Assembly: GCF_004355225.1 (NCBI RefSeq)
Contig: NZ_CP037933.1
Coordinates: forward strand, 2,170,001-2,234,000
Length of the DNA stretch: 64,000 nt
Reading direction: 5' to 3'
DNA from: Flavobacterium nackdongense
Lineage (GTDB): Bacteria; Bacteroidota; Bacteroidia; Flavobacteriales; Flavobacteriaceae
The translations under genes and the position numbers were made by a program. The notes beneath the pieces were generated by a model. That model saw only the letters and a program-made list of their open reading frames with translations. It did not search any database and was not told the DNA's origin. Positions 24,399-32,424 of the stretch are shown here, one piece after another (positions within the stretch are counted from its first letter, which is position 1; the number at the start of each line of letters is the position of its first letter).

Positions 24399-24433
24399 AA
24401 TCCGTTCACTCAGTTAAGAATGAACGGATTTTG
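24399..24433 (+). terminator. Intrinsic terminator after saccharopine-dehydrogenase-like gene
   Basis: 10-bp arms AATCCGTTCA/TGAACGGATT with a 12-base loop, then TTTT. Confidence 0.8.
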
Positions 24434-24471
24434 AATTTTTCTTAGTGACTTCGGGCCTTTGCGGCAAAAAC

Positions 24472-25860
24472 CTACTTACTCATTTCCACAAAATATTTAA
24501 AAAACAACGGAATCGTCTCAATTCCTTTGAGGTAATTAAATATTCCGAAATGTTCATTTGGCGAGTGAATGGCATCGCTGTCTAGTCCAAATCCCATCAA
24601 GATGGTTTTGCTTTTTAGTTCTTTTTCGAACAAGGCGACGATTGGAATACTTCCTCCGGAACGTACTGGAATGGCTGGAACTCCAAAGGTTTCGGTGTAG
24701 GCTTTATTGGCGGCTTTGTAACCAATGCTGTCCGTTGGTGTTACATAACCTTGTCCGCCGTGATGCGGTTTTACTTTTACTTTCACTCCTGCTGGAGCAA
24801 TGCTAATGAAATGTTTGGTAAACAATTCGGTGATTTCTTCCCAATCTTGATTCGGAACCAATCGCATCGAAATCTTGGCGAAAGCCTGACTCGCAATAAC
24901 AGTTTTAGCACCTTCTCCAGTATATCCGCCCCAAATTCCGTTTACGTCAAGTGTTGGTCGGATAGAATTTCTTTCATTGGTTACATAGCCTTTTTCACCA
25001 TAGATATCATTCAAGTCTAATGCTTTTTTGTAGTTTTCTAAATTGAAAGGTGCTTTGGCCATTTCGGCTCTTTCTTCCAATGATAATTCTTCGACTTTGT
25101 CATAAAAACCAGGAATGGTTACGTGATTATTTTCGTCGTGAAGCGAAGCAATCATCTTTGCCAAAACGTTAATGGGATTAGCAACAGCACCACCATACAA
25201 TCCAGAATGTAAATCGCGATTGGGTCCCGTTACTTCAACTTCTACATAACTCAAACCACGCAAACCTGTGGTAATTGAAGGTTGTTGGTTCGAAATCATT
25301 CCGGTATCAGAAATTAATATGACGTCATTTTTGAGTTTTTCATGATTGCGCTCTACAAACCAACCCAAACTTTTAGAGCCTATTTCTTCTTCGCCTTCAA
25401 TCATAAATTTCACGTTGCAAGGCAATGTATTGGATTGAATCATATATTCGAATGCTTTCACGTGTATAAACATTTGACCTTTGTCATCGCAAGAACCACG
25501 AGCAAAAATGGCGCCATCAGGATGAATTTCGGTTTTTTTGATCACAGGTTCGAATGCTGGAGAAGTCCATAATTCGATAGGGTCGGCGGGTTGTACATCA
25601 TAATGTCCGTAAACCAAAACGGTCGGCAAGTCCTTATTTATTGTCTTTTCGCCATACACAATTGGATTTCCAGGCGTTTCGCATAGTTCTACAAAATCGC
25701 AACCGGCTTGCTCTAAACTAGCTTTTACAGCATTGGCAGTAGTGATAATATCTTGATGGTAAGCTGGATCGGCGCTAACAGAAGGGATTTTTAATAATTC
25801 GATTAATTCGTCGATGAAACGATTTTTGTGTTCATCAACGTATGATTTTATGGTTTCCAT
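24472..25860 (-). CDS. M20-family dipeptidase
   Basis: 462 residues with the M20 metal-site motifs: YGHYDVQ (His86, Asp88), ARGSCDDKGQ (bridging Asp near 125) and EGEEEIGS (general base Glu157, ligand Glu158). The dimerisation domain lies between about 195 and 345, and a C-terminal His is in DAIHSPNEHF. This is the cytoplasmic cytosolic-dipeptidase/carnosinase-like branch, hydrolysing dipeptides. A -7 box (TACTTTTG, minus strand, 25890-25883) lies 23 bases upstream. Confidence 0.93.
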   Translation of the reverse strand: METIKSYVDEHKNRFIDELIELLKIPSVSADPAYHQDIITTANAVKASLEQAGCDFVELCETPGNPIVYGEKTINKDLPTVLVYGHYDVQPADPIELWTSPAFEPVIKKTEIHPDGAIFARGSCDDKGQMFIHVKAFEYMIQSNTLPCNVKFMIEGEEEIGSKSLGWFVERNHEKLKNDVILISDTGMISNQQPSITTGLRGLSYVEVEVTGPNRDLHSGLYGGAVANPINVLAKMIASLHDENNHVTIPGFYDKVEELSLEERAEMAKAPFNLENYKKALDLNDIYGEKGYVTNERNSIRPTLDVNGIWGGYTGEGAKTVIASQAFAKISMRLVPNQDWEEITELFTKHFISIAPAGVKVKVKPHHGGQGYVTPTDSIGYKAANKAYTETFGVPAIPVRSGGSIPIVALFEKELKSKTILMGFGLDSDAIHSPNEHFGIFNYLKGIETIPLFFKYFVEMSK

Positions 25861-25925
25861 AATTTGATAATTTTTAGAGTTTCAAAAGTACAAAAAAGAC
25901 CTTGAATATTTTTTAATAAATTACT

Positions 25926-25954
25926 TTGAAAGTTAGAACTTATGCTTATATTTG
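25926..25954 (+). promoter_or_regulatory. Promoter of tRNA-Leu
   Basis: TTG (25926-25928), 18 bases, TATATTTG (25947-25954), ending 13 bases before the tRNA 5' end. Confidence 0.75.
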
Positions 25955-25967
25955 CACTCACATTTTC

Positions 25968-26049
25968 GCGGATATGGTGAAATTGGTAGACATGCCAGAC
26001 TTAGGATCTGGTGCCGCAAGGCGTGTAGGTTCGAGTCCTATTATCCGCA
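25968..26049 (+). tRNA. tRNA-Leu (anticodon UAG)
   Basis: The acceptor stem pairs GCGGATA with TATCCGC. The anticodon stem CCAGA/TCTGG holds the loop CTTAGGA, giving anticodon UAG. The long variable arm (GGTGCCGCAAGGCGT region) is the class II form expected for Leu, and the T-arm GTAGGTTCGAGTCCTAT is normal. CCA is not encoded. Confidence 0.96.
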
Positions 26050-26055
26050 CTTTTA

Positions 26056-26096
26056 AAATGCAATTATCTTAATATTAGATAGTTGCATTTTTTAGT
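26056..26096 (+). terminator. Terminator of tRNA-Leu
   Basis: 14-bp arms AAATGCAATTATCT/AGATAGTTGCATTT (one G-T pair) are followed by a short T-rich stretch; the hairpin begins 6 bases after the tRNA. Confidence 0.8.
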
Positions 26097-26104
26097 TTAT
26101 AGAG

Positions 26105-26124
26105 TTGCCCGACTATTGCCCGAC
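26105..26124. repeat. Tandem TTGCCCGAC direct repeats next to tRNA-Leu
   Basis: Two identical 9-mers TTGCCCGAC start 11 bases apart (26105 and 26116), about one helical turn. Direct repeats of this kind just inside a tRNA 3' end resemble arm-type binding sites of tyrosine integrases, but no integrase gene is present. Confidence 0.5.
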
Positions 26125-26162
26125 AATTCTAAAAACAATAAAAAAATTATATATTTGTAATA

Positions 26163-26236
26163 GGTTTACGATGCCTATTTTAAACCAACGTTTGAACAAC
26201 GTAAAACGGTAGCCTGAACAACTACCGTTTTTTATT
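26163..26236 (+). ncRNA. Candidate small RNA downstream of tRNA-Leu
   Basis: TATATTTG at 26150-26157 is a good -7 box, although no TTG lies at the ideal distance. About 6 bases on, a ~74-base non-coding segment begins. It can form hairpins GGTTT/AAACC and ACGTT-TGAAC-AACGT, and ends in a strong terminator hairpin (AAACGGTAG 26204-26212, CTACCGTTT 26222-26230) with a T-run. A promoter-like box, compact folding and a terminator without an ORF suggest a small RNA. No family recognised. Confidence 0.45.
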
Positions 26237-26873
26237 TCAATTTATTTTTATTTTAGCGTTGTGATTAATATATAAATATTAAACAGAAAGAATTCCCCAA
26301 CTGCTATTGAATTCTTATTCCTTTTTTTGTTTTGTAATATTATGGCTTTAGGTCGAAAAATAAATACGACACAGAAATCGTTAAATTCTTCAAATTAAAA
26401 AAGGGCTGCTATAGGCTTATGTTGTCTGTAAACATTGTAATCTAAAAATTGCTTTTTTTTGCGACATATAAACTAGTTTTATAAAAAACCCTAAAACTTT
26501 TCAAAAAATAAATTCATTAAAGAGACCCCCTCCCCCTATAAAATAAACTTTCTCGGTTAATTTTTTGCTCTGTATTCGGGGGTATTACCTTGTGTCTAAA
26601 CATTTCTCACTGTTTTAGGATTGTTAACACTTCCGCACCATTATGGTTATAATTAAAGCCAAAAATTTCAAAAGACTAAAAATGTAATATTGGTCATAAA
26701 TACCTGTATTTTGGTTATTACCTTAATTGATAAACTTTGCACTTTTGCATCATACAATATTGAATATATATCATTACAATAAATAATAAAATTTGTTGTT
26801 AAATAATTGCTAAGTAGGTCTAGTTTGGTATAAGTACGAGATTTAGTCTAAATCATTAATTAAAAAATGAAAA
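26237..26873. other. Long AT-rich spacer, no gene seen
   Basis: About 640 bases between the candidate small RNA and the tandem paralogue genes. I see only short frames, no convincing Shine-Dalgarno or promoter pairing, and isolated C-rich or G-rich tracts (for example near 26521-26537 and 26575-26585). The unusually long non-coding stretch next to a tRNA fits a decayed integration region. Confidence 0.5.
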
Positions 26874-27329
26874 ATGAAAAAATTAGTAATGATTGCTTTA
26901 TTAGCAATAGGATTAAGTGTAAATGCTCAAGAAACAATTTATGCCGAAGCAAATGAAAATGGTGTTTGTACAAATTTAAAAACAGGCGAAGTCATAAACT
27001 CGGAATTAACTTCAAAATTTATAATTGATTTTAAACTAGGTGTTGTCACCCTTACCATCGAAAATGGTCAAGTAATGTATAATATTACTGAAAAATATGA
27101 TTATAAATGGTATGATGTTAATGGAAAATTAATCAATGATAAAATAGTAATGTGTTCTAACGAACTTCAAAAAATAAAAATTTGCTATTCTGATGATGTT
27201 AATGACCAAGGAATTATTGGATATACCGAAATGCCCGAACAAGAATTTGCTTATTATGTTTATAAAATAAAACCCACTAAAACTAAAAATTATGCTACAG
27301 TCAAAAAAATGAAAAAAAATCAAAAATGA
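26874..27329 (+). CDS. Exported protein of unknown function, tandem paralogue 1
   Basis: 151 residues: a signal peptide (1-18, ending VNAQ), then a beta-rich, Asn/Lys/Ile-rich domain with ETIYAEANENGVCTNLKTGEVINS and one other cysteine region (IVMCSNELQKIKICY). It resembles the next gene's product along its length (pattern NGxxxNxxTGExIS..., ...CSNxxQKIxxxxxxY...), so the two are tandem duplicates that have diverged strongly. The last 4 bases overlap the next gene. AT content is higher than in the surrounding core genes. Function unknown. Confidence 0.75.
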   Translation: MKKLVMIALLAIGLSVNAQETIYAEANENGVCTNLKTGEVINSELTSKFIIDFKLGVVTLTIENGQVMYNITEKYDYKWYDVNGKLINDKIVMCSNELQKIKICYSDDVNDQGIIGYTEMPEQEFAYYVYKIKPTKTKNYATVKKMKKNQK

Positions 27330-27757
27330 AAAAAGTACTTTTTTTTGCAATAGCACTATTTAGTTTAAATAGCAATGCTCAAGACCTCATTATTGGTGAA
27401 AATATCAATAATGGAACAATTGCAAATATCCTAACGGGTGAGGAAATATCCAATAATAATTGTATTTGTGTTGAAATTAATTCCAAAACTTCAACTATCG
27501 AAATTACTACTTTTGATGTAGTGAAAAAGTATCATATCGATAGAGCCGAATTTAATGGCGATGGATATAATAATTATTTTTGCTCAAATAACCAAGGCCA
27601 AAAAATAGAAGTTAGTACAAGCTTGTATGCAATAAGTGTATTATATGACCAATATTTATTAGCCTTTGCGGAATACCCATTCTATATTCAAATGGAAAAT
27701 AATGAGAAATTTGTCAATAGTCCATACTATATTAATGAAATGGGTATTTCAAAATAA
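27326..27757 (+). CDS. Exported protein of unknown function, tandem paralogue 2
   Basis: 143 residues: a signal peptide (1-18, ending NSNAQ) and a single domain that aligns by eye with the upstream protein: INNGTIANILTGEEISNNN against ENGVCTNLKTGEVINSEL, and YFCSNNQGQKIEV against VMCSNELQKIKI. It starts inside the stop region of the upstream gene (ATGA overlap). No known family recognised. Probably a pair of secreted or periplasmic proteins belonging to the accessory stretch after tRNA-Leu. Confidence 0.75.
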   Translation: MKKVLFFAIALFSLNSNAQDLIIGENINNGTIANILTGEEISNNNCICVEINSKTSTIEITTFDVVKKYHIDRAEFNGDGYNNYFCSNNQGQKIEVSTSLYAISVLYDQYLLAFAEYPFYIQMENNEKFVNSPYYINEMGISK

Positions 27758-28073
27758 ACACAATAAAATAACCATTAAACCTAAATTCATTTTTACTTTT
27801 TTTGAGTATTACTAGTATTACTCAATTATATTCATAGAAAATGATTAAACCACTTTGTGTTTGAAGTTTCTACAAAATATAGAATTAATACCTAAAATAG
27901 TCTCTAATCTTCCTAAGAATTTGCTGCGTATAGTCTTTCAGTTTTGTTAAAGTTTTTTTAGTTAATAAAAAATTTACATTATATTGATATATAGTGTATT
28001 GAATAAAGTATTTTAACATATTTTTATATCGAAAATAATTTAGAATTTAATAATTCTCATACCAATTTTTGTA
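27758..28073. other. AT-rich spacer with one imperfect palindrome
   Basis: No gene seen. The imperfect palindrome TTGAGTATTAC/TAGTATTACTCAA (27802-27825) could act as a weak terminator or operator. The rest is AT-rich without a clear promoter pair. Confidence 0.4.
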
Positions 28074-28838
28074 ATGAAAAAAAAATCACTTATGTTAACA
28101 TTAATACTGGCATTCCTAGGCTTTGTTTTGATGGGACTTTCCATCTATTTTTTCTTCAATGGAAGTTTTGATGCCAATGAAAAAGTAGATCTTGCCGAAA
28201 AGGAACTTGAAAAGGCAAATAAAAAAATTGAACGTTTAAATCAAGAATTAAGTGAGAAAACTAGGAAGATTTTTGAATCTGAAAAAAATATCAAAAATTT
28301 TACTTCAGAACCCTTTGGGCATCCCAAAGCACATAATATCCCTGTTTTAGAAATTACGAGTGTTGATCTTGGCGAAGGCGTGACAGTAGAAGGAAACAAA
28401 AAAAAGGTTCATCGATTAATGTACAGCCATCAAATTAGGTTTATAATTATGAATATTGGCAAAAACGCACTGAAGGATGTAATTTTTTCTATCAAAGATG
28501 TTTATAACGAACCAAAAGAAAAAGGAAAAACGAAGAAAACCAAGGGAGAGCTTGATTTCATGAACCGCCCAATTGACAACGAAGATATTGGCTCTTATGA
28601 CAACATTGAGATTCATACTTTGAATCTTAAATCGAAAAAACTGATTTACTCAAGCAACCTTCCAAGTAGTTTTGGATTTGGCAATTATTGTTATGATGTC
28701 ATTGTGGAATGGGCCGATGGTTCATATCAGATGCAAGTTGAAATTGAAGAAATAGATGGCAAGTTGAAATTTAAATATGAATTTTACAATGTGAATGGAG
28801 AGCCTATTGACTTGAAAAAGTTAACCACCGTAAATTGA
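28074..28838 (+). CDS. Membrane-anchored coiled-coil protein of unknown function
   Basis: 254 residues: a short basic N-terminus, one membrane helix (about 6-28), a coiled coil rich in Glu/Lys (about 35-80, KVDLAEKELEKANKKIERLNQ), then a beta-rich domain of about 170 residues resembling an immunoglobulin-like or FxLYD-type extracellular module (HQIRFIIMNIGKNALKDVIFSIKDV). The likely topology is a single-pass inner-membrane anchor with the rest outside the cytoplasm. I do not recognise the family. Confidence 0.72.
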   Translation: MKKKSLMLTLILAFLGFVLMGLSIYFFFNGSFDANEKVDLAEKELEKANKKIERLNQELSEKTRKIFESEKNIKNFTSEPFGHPKAHNIPVLEITSVDLGEGVTVEGNKKKVHRLMYSHQIRFIIMNIGKNALKDVIFSIKDVYNEPKEKGKTKKTKGELDFMNRPIDNEDIGSYDNIEIHTLNLKSKKLIYSSNLPSSFGFGNYCYDVIVEWADGSYQMQVEIEEIDGKLKFKYEFYNVNGEPIDLKKLTTVN

Positions 28839-28864
28839 AATGACAAGAAAACTCCATAAATCAA

Positions 28865-28893
28865 AAAAGCTCCCCACAAAGTGGACAGCTTTT
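28865..28893. terminator. Bidirectional terminator-like hairpin
   Basis: AAAAGCT and AGCTTTT close a stem whose inner part (CCCCAC/GTGGAC) pairs with one mismatch around AAA. A- and T-runs on both flanks would allow termination from either strand. Confidence 0.65.
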
Positions 28894-28916
28894 CATTGGT
28901 CTAACTACTAAACCGT

Positions 28917-28939
28917 GCTACGAGTTACAAAGTCGTAGC
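28917..28939. repeat. GCTACGA/TCGTAGC hairpin
   Basis: Perfect 7-bp arms with a 9-base loop and no T-run; probably a small interspersed palindrome. Confidence 0.4.
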
Positions 28940-28976
28940 GAAAACAACACAACTATTTTAGATGCTTTTATGGGGC

Positions 28977-29004
28977 AAAAAAGCGATTCATCTCTGAATC
29001 GCTT
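28977..29004 (-). terminator. Terminator of tRNA-Asp
   Basis: 10-bp perfect arms AAGCGATTCA/TGAATCGCTT with a 4-base loop; on the minus strand a T-run follows. Located 13 bases after the tRNA 3' end. Confidence 0.85.
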
Positions 29005-29017
29005 CTCCCCAATTTAG

Positions 29018-29091
29018 CGGTCTGGACGGGACTCGAACCCGCGACCCCATGCGTGACAGGCATGTATTCTAACCAACTGAACTACCAAACC
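29018..29091 (-). tRNA. tRNA-Asp (anticodon GUC)
   Basis: The acceptor GGTTTGG pairs with CCAGACC (one G-T). The anticodon stem CATGC/GCATG holds CTGTCAC, giving anticodon GUC. The T-arm GCGGGTTCGAGTCCCGT is perfect, and the D-arm is AGTTCAGTTGGTTAGAAT. Length 74; CCA is not encoded. Confidence 0.96.
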
Positions 29092-29177
29092 TCTGCTTTA
29101 TTGCGGTTGCAAATATACTATAGATTTTTGTTTCTACAAGTGTTTATTCAAAAAACATTTGATATTTTTTTGCCGTT

Positions 29178-30116
29178 TTATCCAAAGTTTTGTTTTTCAA
29201 CCAAATATGTGGTCAATATTTTATCAAAACTATCGGCAACACCTACCGGAACGTACTTAATTTTGTTCTGGGAACAGGTCAAAGCCAATTTTTTGAAGTA
29301 ATTATGGACTCCTTTTTCATATTCTTCCTTCACATTATCGGCAAAAATGTTTACCTCATCTCCTGTTTCAAGGTCAATAAACTTTCTTGGCGCGTTATCA
29401 AAATCGAAATTCAACTCGGTTTTATTGTCGATGACGTGAAATAAAACTACTTTGTGTTTGTTGTGTTTCAAATGTTGCAAGGCAGTAAATAAGGCTTCTT
29501 CATTGCCTCCTGAAGCTTCGGGATGAAACATATCGGTAAAAAGAATAATCATCGAGCGCCGATGAATTTTTTCGGCTATTTGATGCAAAAAGGTAATGGT
29601 ATCTGTTCTTTTTTGAACTTTGGGTCGCTCTAGTAAATTTTCAAGCGCATTCAATATCATTCGATGATGGCGATCGCTACCCTTTTCTGGCGAATAATAT
29701 TCATAGGAATCTGAAAACACACTTAAACCAATAGCATCGCGCTGTTTCTTTAGAATATTCATCAAAACTGCCGAAGCCAAAACCGAAAAACCTATCTTAT
29801 TTTGGTAAAATAGTTCTTTGTTGTCCAATTTTGGATAATGCATCGACGAGGAATTATCGATAATAATATGACACCGCAAATTAGTATCTTCCTCAAATTT
29901 TTTGGTGTAGAGTCTATCGGTTTTAGCAAACAATTTCCAGTCGATATGTTTGGTACTTTCGCCCACATTATACACTTTATGCTCTGCAAATTCAGCCGAA
30001 AAACCATGAAAAGGACTTTTGTGCATCCCCGAAATAAAGCCTTCCACAATTTGATTCGCCAACATTTCAAGATGCTGGAAACTGGAAATTTTTTCTATTT
30101 GGGATTCGATCTTCAT
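29178..30116 (-). CDS. DUF58 domain protein (vWA-like)
   Basis: 312 residues with the DUF58 signature HKSPFHGFSAEFAEHKVYNVGESTKHIDWKLFAKTDRLYTKKFEEDTNLRCHIIIDNSSSM. This includes a MIDAS-like DxSxS motif (DNSSS, about residue 92), so the second half is probably a von Willebrand A fold. DUF58 genes usually accompany MoxR AAA ATPases and batA/batB, which are not in this window. The role in the family is envelope- or stress-related and not defined. Monocistronic here. Confidence 0.88.
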   Translation of the reverse strand: MKIESQIEKISSFQHLEMLANQIVEGFISGMHKSPFHGFSAEFAEHKVYNVGESTKHIDWKLFAKTDRLYTKKFEEDTNLRCHIIIDNSSSMHYPKLDNKELFYQNKIGFSVLASAVLMNILKKQRDAIGLSVFSDSYEYYSPEKGSDRHHRMILNALENLLERPKVQKRTDTITFLHQIAEKIHRRSMIILFTDMFHPEASGGNEEALFTALQHLKHNKHKVVLFHVIDNKTELNFDFDNAPRKFIDLETGDEVNIFADNVKEEYEKGVHNYFKKLALTCSQNKIKYVPVGVADSFDKILTTYLVEKQNFG

Positions 30117-30169
30117 ATACCAAATGTATTAAAAGATTGAATGATTAAAAAATTTAAGACTATAAAAAA

Positions 30170-30191
30170 AGGCTTGACTTTCGTCAAACCT
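30170..30191 (-). terminator. Terminator of trxA
   Basis: On the minus strand AGGTTTGAC-GAAA-GTCAAGCCT (one G-T) is followed by a T-run, 26 bases after the trxA stop. Confidence 0.85.
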
Positions 30192-30216
30192 ATCTTTAAG
30201 AATAATGATCTTTAGT

Positions 30217-30534
30217 TTACAACAAAGCGTCTAAACTGTCTGCATATGTTTGTTTAGGAGCAACTCCAACTTGTTTTCCTACTACTTCTCCATTATGAAA
30301 AACCAACACAGTTGGAATGTTTCTCACGCCATATTTGGCAGCGAATTCTTGATTTGCATCAACATCTACTTTACCTACGACTACTTTACCTTCATATTCT
30401 TCGCCAAGTTGATCAATGATTGGGCCAACCATTCTACAAGGTCCACACCAAGCTGCCCAAAAATCTACCATAACTGGTTTGTCTGATTTCAACACTACTT
30501 CTTCAAAAGTAGCATCTGTAATTGCTAATGCCAT
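30217..30534 (-). CDS. trxA: Thioredoxin
   Basis: A 105-residue classical thioredoxin: MALAITDATFEEVV, active site WCGPC (about residues 30-34), the cis-proline loop RNIPT and C-terminal GVAPKQTYADSL. It reduces cytoplasmic protein disulfides. A longer frame opens at 30585, but the -7 box TATCTTTG (minus strand, 30576-30569) overlaps that extension, so the start at 30534 is preferred. Followed by a strong terminator. Confidence 0.95.
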   Translation of the reverse strand: MALAITDATFEEVVLKSDKPVMVDFWAAWCGPCRMVGPIIDQLGEEYEGKVVVGKVDVDANQEFAAKYGVRNIPTVLVFHNGEVVGKQVGVAPKQTYADSLDALL

Positions 30535-30670
30535 ATTTTTATTTTTTAAAATTTGATTTTCTGTACTGCAAAGATACGGAAACATTTGAGTTGGCTACCC
30601 AAACTTGCATTGCATTTGCCTATTTATAAATTGGTTTAATTTATCCATTTAGTTGTCTAAAAAATCGAAA

Positions 30671-30711
30671 ACCAGCCCGCGCGCGCTGTTCAAATGTGAA
30701 GCGTGGCTGGT
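30671..30711. repeat. ACCAGCC/GGCTGGT hairpin with GC-rich inner part
   Basis: 7-bp arms around a CGCGCGCGC-containing interior that can pair further with GCGT. On the minus strand it is followed by T-rich sequence, so it may be a late terminator for the AlbA-like gene. Confidence 0.45.
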
Positions 30712-30808
30712 CTTATTGGTGCAGAAATAATTAAAATAATACAACTTTTGTTAATTTTTTATTGCCTTTTATTCCTATATTATAGCATTTTTTCTATAAT
30801 TTGCAGCA

Positions 30809-30884
30809 GCAATTTTAACGTTGTACAATCTGCACTTGCAGAGGTTGCCAGTAGTGGCACGGGGCGTTAAAGATTGCTTTTTTT
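30809..30884 (+). ncRNA. Candidate structured RNA (three-stem) ending in a T-run
   Basis: A closing stem pairs GCAATTTTAACG (30809-30820) with CGTTAAAGATTGC (30865-30877), 12 pairs with one bulged base. Inside are two tight hairpins: TCTGC-ACTT-GCAGA (30829-30842) and TGCCA-GTAG-TGGCA (30846-30859). Seven T follow immediately. The four-base loops and closing stem are what a structured RNA with a built-in terminator looks like. There is no ORF. A cassette-recombination site is an alternative reading. The TATAATTTG just upstream is only near a -7 box. Confidence 0.5.
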
Positions 30885-30970
30885 GTTTATAAATCCATCT
30901 ATTCTGAATTTATTGATTTTTAACTCAAACTTTTTTTGGAATAATAGTTTCATTTTTTGTCGAATAATTC

Positions 30971-32422
30971 TTAAGCCCAAAAAGGAATGTATCTTTTATA
31001 CTTTCTTGAATTGCTTGACGGATCATCATCTTTAATCAATCCTTCATTTAAAGTCTCTTTAATTATTCGTGAGGCAATAGCTGAATTCTGTTCTTCTATT
31101 TGAAAACGCTCTCTTAAGCTTTGGTTTGTCATTATGTCATTCGAAACATATCGCAAACAAGCATGTTGGTAACAAGCTCTTACTTTATCTTTCTTGTCTA
31201 AATTATTAAGGTCTTTATAGCTAAACATCGTAACTCTTGTCCGCTTTTCAGAAATAATAAAATCAACAGCTGGCAATTGGTACATTTCATTATAAAAAAT
31301 CACTTTATCAATCCCACTTCCTTTTTCTTCACACATACCAAATCTTCGCAATACATCAGCTAATCTTTCATTTCTTGATATATATTCATCAATAAATCGT
31401 TGTGGTGTTATTAATGGAAGTCCTGGATTTGAAATTTCAATTCTATCGGAAAATATCTCTATCATTGGAAACCCTTTTTCACTAAAGTCTTGATGAATAA
31501 TAGCATTTGCCACAAGTTCCCTTATTGCGATTTCAGGATACATTCTAGATTCACTTCGTAAAGCTCTACCTATTTCCTCATTTGCTGGAAGTTGACCGTT
31601 AATCCAATCGATTAACCCTTCAAAACCTACTGCATACCCTCGTTTTCCTATTTGTTCTCTAACCGTATCAATCTTGTTGCTTCCTTTGTAAACAATAACG
31701 CGAACGGCTTTTCTGCCTACTTCTTCAAATTCGTCTAGATTTTTAGCTAATAAAATTGCTCCTAATTTTGTTATGTCATACAGCTCTTTGTTCCTTTTTA
31801 TAAATTTCTCAGAAACAAATTTTTCAATAACTGCTTCTTGATTGTTAGGATAAGGCAGTTTTAATAAATCAAAATAAGTTGGTGTGTTAAGCAAATTAAT
31901 AACTTCGCTGGAAGTTAGCTTTTGCTTTATTAGTATTTCTTCTAAAGGTTTAACAGGCTCTTTTCTCCATATTTTAGCTTCTTTTTCTGGAAACTCATTT
32001 AGGTTTCTTGTATAACTTGATATCCTTATATAGGACTTATGAAGAAAACTTATAGGTCTATTTACCGAACTTGGAATAATTAGTAATGAGATATTTATAT
32101 CCTTTGTGTATTCAAAATAGTGGGTTCTAAAATCAATTTTAGGTTCTAGCCTATTTATTAACCAACTTTCAATATCTTCTTTGCCTTTTTTAGCTGTTTT
32201 AATATTAAAAGTTGTTCCTATTATTTTATGTGTTTTATCTTCTATTCCATACACAAGATAACCAAATGGTTGATTATGCAAACAAGCTCCGTTAGCTAAT
32301 GCAGCTATTCGTTCTCCTATTTCTTCTGCTGAATGATAGTTATATTTAAATTCAACCCATTCACTCTCTCTAGGTTGTTTTACCAAATCATTTACTATAT
32401 TTATTAACTTTTCTTCCTCCAT
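30971..32422 (-). CDS. AlbA_2/Schlafen-type ATP-binding regulator (COG2865-like)
   Basis: 483 residues. The N-terminal AlbA_2 domain (about 10-130) has RESEWVEFKYNYHSAEEIGERIAALANG and FGYLVYGIEDKTHKIIGT. The middle carries a GHKL-ATPase-like part (about 250-400) with the conserved RELVANAIIHQDFSEKG and PGLPLITPQRFIDEYISRNERLADVLRRFGMCEEKGSGID. A C-terminal winged helix (about 420-483) completes it. Proteins of this type are predicted transcriptional regulators or defence-associated proteins. I start at ATG 32422 instead of the TTG two codons earlier. Four phased TCAAATAA boxes lie right upstream. Confidence 0.85.
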   Translation of the reverse strand: MEEEKLINIVNDLVKQPRESEWVEFKYNYHSAEEIGERIAALANGACLHNQPFGYLVYGIEDKTHKIIGTTFNIKTAKKGKEDIESWLINRLEPKIDFRTHYFEYTKDINISLLIIPSSVNRPISFLHKSYIRISSYTRNLNEFPEKEAKIWRKEPVKPLEEILIKQKLTSSEVINLLNTPTYFDLLKLPYPNNQEAVIEKFVSEKFIKRNKELYDITKLGAILLAKNLDEFEEVGRKAVRVIVYKGSNKIDTVREQIGKRGYAVGFEGLIDWINGQLPANEEIGRALRSESRMYPEIAIRELVANAIIHQDFSEKGFPMIEIFSDRIEISNPGLPLITPQRFIDEYISRNERLADVLRRFGMCEEKGSGIDKVIFYNEMYQLPAVDFIISEKRTRVTMFSYKDLNNLDKKDKVRACYQHACLRYVSNDIMTNQSLRERFQIEEQNSAIASRIIKETLNEGLIKDDDPSSNSRKYKRYIPFWA

Positions 32423-32424
32423 AA

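Noticed and set aside
29018..29091. Possible attachment-site duplication between tRNA-Asp and tRNA-Leu.
   Set aside because: The two tRNAs share only normal T-arm residues; no extended repeat of either 3' end was found in the interval.
26204..30884. CRISPR array or tracr-like RNA among the hairpins of the 26-31 kb region.
   Set aside because: No regularly spaced identical repeats and no cas genes anywhere in the window.
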